Origin: CAYYNP01 sp964472545
GTDB lineage: Bacteria > Planctomycetota > Planctomycetia > Pirellulales > Thermoguttaceae
Length of the DNA stretch: 52,841 nt
NCBI GenBank assembly: GCA_964472545.1
Contig: CAYYNP010000029.1
Coordinates: forward strand, 1-52,841
Reading direction: 5' to 3'
Shown: in pieces, positions 51,164 to 52,841 of the stretch
Numbering within the stretch: position 1 is the stretch's first letter
How the letters are laid out: every line of letters begins with the position of its first letter
The notes under the pieces: generated by a model
What the model was told of the DNA's origin: nothing
The model's database searches: none
The model's input: only the letters and a program-made list of their open reading frames with translations
Program-made: the position numbers and the translations under genes

Positions 51164-51445
51164 CTACCGGGCGTCCGATGCCGGTTGTCCGGGCGACGCG
51201 TCGAGCACGATGGCTTCATCCGGCAGCAACACGGGGATCCCGTCGACAATGGGGTACAACAGCGTGTCGTCCTCGCGGACGAGCCCCCCCTGGAGCGGAT
51301 CTTCGACCGTTTGCCCCCCCCGATTGAGGCACTTCCCCTCGGCGACCGCCCGGTTGACCTGGGCCAACAACTCGTCGTTGGCCAGACGCAACGTGGTCTG
51401 ATTCTCGGGGCAGACGAGGATATCCAACAGCTCTTTGTCGATCAT
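51164..51445 (-). CDS. Trm112 family (YcaR-like) small protein
   Basis: 93 residues from the ATG at 51445 (GAGGTGGG upstream). The Trm112 fold is seen in ELLDILVCPENQTTLRLAND and the C-terminal LLYPIVDGIPVLLPDEAIVL. It is longer than the about 60-residue YcaR type because of a middle insert (NRAVAEGKCLNRGGQTVEDP). In eukaryotes and archaea Trm112 activates methyltransferases; the bacterial role is less clear. The Cys in CPENQ lacks the second Cys of a C-P-x-C zinc site. No methyltransferase gene is next to it. Confidence 0.85.
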   Translation of the reverse strand: MIDKELLDILVCPENQTTLRLANDELLAQVNRAVAEGKCLNRGGQTVEDPLQGGLVREDDTLLYPIVDGIPVLLPDEAIVLDASPGQPASDAR

Positions 51446-51652
51446 GGGTCCCACCTCGAATGAAACAGCCTCCGCGCCCCACCACCCGGGGGCGTCTACC
51501 GCGACACCCCCTAGGATGCCAGATCTCGGCTCGCTCTGCAATCCGGCACACGGCCGGAAGGCTGCCACAAATGACCTTGACCGGGAGGCGTGCCGCTGCG
51601 TATAAGCCTGCTGTCGTGAGCAAGTCGAAGATCCGTCTGCAGGAAGCCGCCG

Positions 51653-51844
51653 ATGCCCGAGACATCGAATTTTGAGGACGCCGCCCAAGAGAAACCGCCC
51701 TCTCTTGCGGGAGAGTTCTGGCTGTTCCTTAGAGACAACAAGAAGTGGTGGCTATTGCCGATCCTGCTCCTGCTGGGCGCAATCAGCCTGCTGGCCCTGG
51801 GCATGGGGACCGGCGCAGCGCCGTTCATCTACACGCTGTTCTGA
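51653..51844 (+). CDS. DUF5989 small membrane protein
   Basis: 63 residues. The motif LAGEFWLFLRDNKKWWLLPI leads into a single membrane span (LLLLGAISLLALGMG) and ends in GAAPFIYTLF, the conserved C-terminus of DUF5989. These tiny proteins often sit near carbamoyltransferase and SGNH-type glycan genes in other bacteria, but none is adjacent here. Function is unknown. It is divergent from the Trm112-like gene (208 bp apart). Confidence 0.85.
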   Translation: MPETSNFEDAAQEKPPSLAGEFWLFLRDNKKWWLLPILLLLGAISLLALGMGTGAAPFIYTLF

Positions 51845-51933
51845 TGGGCCCCCGGCGCGTCGGGCACGATCGCCCACGCGCCCTCCCGACGGCGCAGCAC
51901 GTGACGGTGCCTATCGTCAAGAGCAAGTGAAGG

Positions 51934-52254
51934 CTACACAGGCTTGCCGGAAAGCGGCTGCCGCTTGGCGCGCTCGCGCGACCGCCTGCGGCGCGGCGGC
52001 TTGGCGGTGCCCCAGTCTTTGGTGAGCGTCTCGAAGACCTCGGGCGACTCGTAGCGGATGATCGATCCTCCTTCCGGCATCGGGCCGATCAGCCCGCGAA
52101 ACACGGGCAATCCCCGCAACTCCAGGTCGGTGCTGCAATCGTCCACGCCGATCTGCGAATGGCGCCGCAGCAGGTCTTCCTCGGAATCGTAGTCGCGAAT
52201 GCGGATCTGCCCGTCGGCGCCCCGTGTGACAACTCGGAAGGTGTCTTTGTTCAT
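51934..52254 (-). CDS. Hypothetical protein, basic C-terminus
   Basis: About 106 residues from the ATG at 52254; the open frame continues 86 codons further upstream but that part reads like non-coding sequence. No family recognised. FRVVTRGADGQIRIRDYDSE has a beta-strand look, followed by EVFETLTKDWGTAKPPRRRR and a Lys/Arg tail. No Shine-Dalgarno is visible on this strand; oddly, an AAGGAGG lies on the opposite strand just upstream. Protein-like codon use supports a real gene, at moderate confidence. Confidence 0.5.
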   Translation of the reverse strand: MNKDTFRVVTRGADGQIRIRDYDSEEDLLRRHSQIGVDDCSTDLELRGLPVFRGLIGPMPEGGSIIRYESPEVFETLTKDWGTAKPPRRRRSRERAKRQPLSGKPV

Positions 52255-52760
52255 AAAGGAGGTTCCTTGAATGTCTCTATGTGGCCGATATTCGGTTTCT
52301 GGTCTGGGGCGACCCCGAGTATGCGAGAGTCCGCAAAGGCGATCGGCTTCCTCGTGCACGGCGCACTCGACGAGAGGAGCGATGCCTAGCCCAACGTATC
52401 GGCGCGTGGACAGCGACGCGCGGAGGCATTCTGCCCAGCCCGACACAGCGGCGTCATTCGCAAGAACCCGCACATCGGGCACCACGGCCACTCTCGATAC
52501 GAGCCGCGTCAATTAGAAGCCCGCCGGAACGGTGAAACCGGTTTTACCGATTGCGGCCGCCCGTCATCTCCGATTCCACCGTCAATGACCACCATCCCGC
52601 CTACAACAGACCGCAAAAGAGATCTGCCCCCACCGATCCGCACGGCCTGCTGAACAAATCGGCCCCGCACGACGTGCAGACGCCGAGCGCGCCGCCCACT
52701 TCGCCGAGAGAGGCCCTCTTGAACGGTCGAGCAGGTCAAGCTAGACTACCACAGACGGCC

Positions 52761-52841
52761 GGAGGGTACGCGAATTGGTTAGCAGCCTGACTCGAAATCA
52801 GGTGCCGGCTTGCCGGTTGAGGGTTCGAGTCCCTTGCCCTC
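52761..52841 (+). tRNA. tRNA-Ser(CGA), 3' end cut by window
   Basis: Acceptor ggagggt (52761-52767) pairs with gccctc at the window end; the last acceptor base, the discriminator base and any CCA fall outside. The anticodon stem cctga/tcagg encloses ctcgaaa, giving anticodon CGA (serine UCG). A long variable arm (ccgg-cttg-ccgg) marks a class II tRNA, and the T arm is gaggg-ttcgagt-ccctt. Position 8 appears to be A, where T is usual. Confidence 0.9.

Overview
This looks like a piece of a planctomycete chromosome, most like the Pirellulales side of the phylum. That is inferred from gene content: two Cys-type sulfatases, a DUF1080 protein, two Tat-exported Gfo/Idh/MocA oxidoreductases, a PEP-CTERM protein, a TIGR03009-type protein, a BBP2-type beta-barrel porin, PEGA-domain proteins and a sigma factor/kinase pair. 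The DNA is GC-rich throughout except around 45.1-48.3 kb, where it is visibly more AT-rich. Most genes have clear AGGAG-like ribosome binding sites, and tightly packed operons join by ATGA, GTGA or TAATG overlaps. A 10-N assembly gap lies at 20203-20212.

Layout. 0.1-5.8 kb (minus): a sialidase-type propeller, a GH43-like propeller and two sulfatases form one polysaccharide-degrading gene run. Opposite it, 6.3-11.1 kb (plus), lie an SGNH hydrolase, a sialate O-acetylesterase-like enzyme and a large GH-like protein. 11.5-13.6 kb: zwf-pgl (oxidative pentose phosphate). 13.7-15.5 kb: a Gfo/Idh/MocA oxidoreductase and a CBS protein. 16.1-20.1 kb: glnA with a candidate sigma-54 promoter, then metG. 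20.4-24.9 kb: a response regulator, a PEP-CTERM protein, a GNAT enzyme and a porin. 25.2-29.8 kb: a pseudaminic-acid-type operon pseC-pseF-pseGH-pseI, whose fused pseG-pseH gene is split by a roughly 119-bp inverted-repeat element. 30-34.3 kb: a second Gfo/Idh/MocA enzyme, a TIGR03009 protein and a GT4 glycosyltransferase. 34.4-38.4 kb: an ECF sigma factor and a Ser/Thr kinase in one operon, divergent from an unusual PEGA + type II secretion GspG-like + NTF2-like protein. 38.4-44.5 kb: ugd, a Uma2 nuclease-like gene, a fusion of a Flp-pilin leader with CBS domains, and a membrane glycosyltransferase with TPRs.

45.1-50.1 kb is an accessory island. It holds a roughly 903-residue protein with a HEPN-like RNase motif, a STAND/NB-ARC NTPase, a helical repeat region and a cold-shock-like C-terminus. 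I rate this the best candidate for an undescribed (probably antiviral) system. Beside it is an IS4-family, IS50-group insertion sequence with Tn5-like ends and an exact 10-bp target duplication. The window closes with DUF1080, Trm112-like and DUF5989 genes, a small unknown gene and a tRNA-Ser(CGA) cut by the window end.

At least three families of dispersed palindromic repeats are scattered between genes: a 'gggtggctggggc' family, a 'ctcgctccgcgag' family, and single composite hairpins. One copy sits inside a gene. How the parts fit together is inference: the 0-11 kb block degrades and de-esterifies sulfated or acylated glycans, while the pse operon, ugd and the GT genes build surface glycans.
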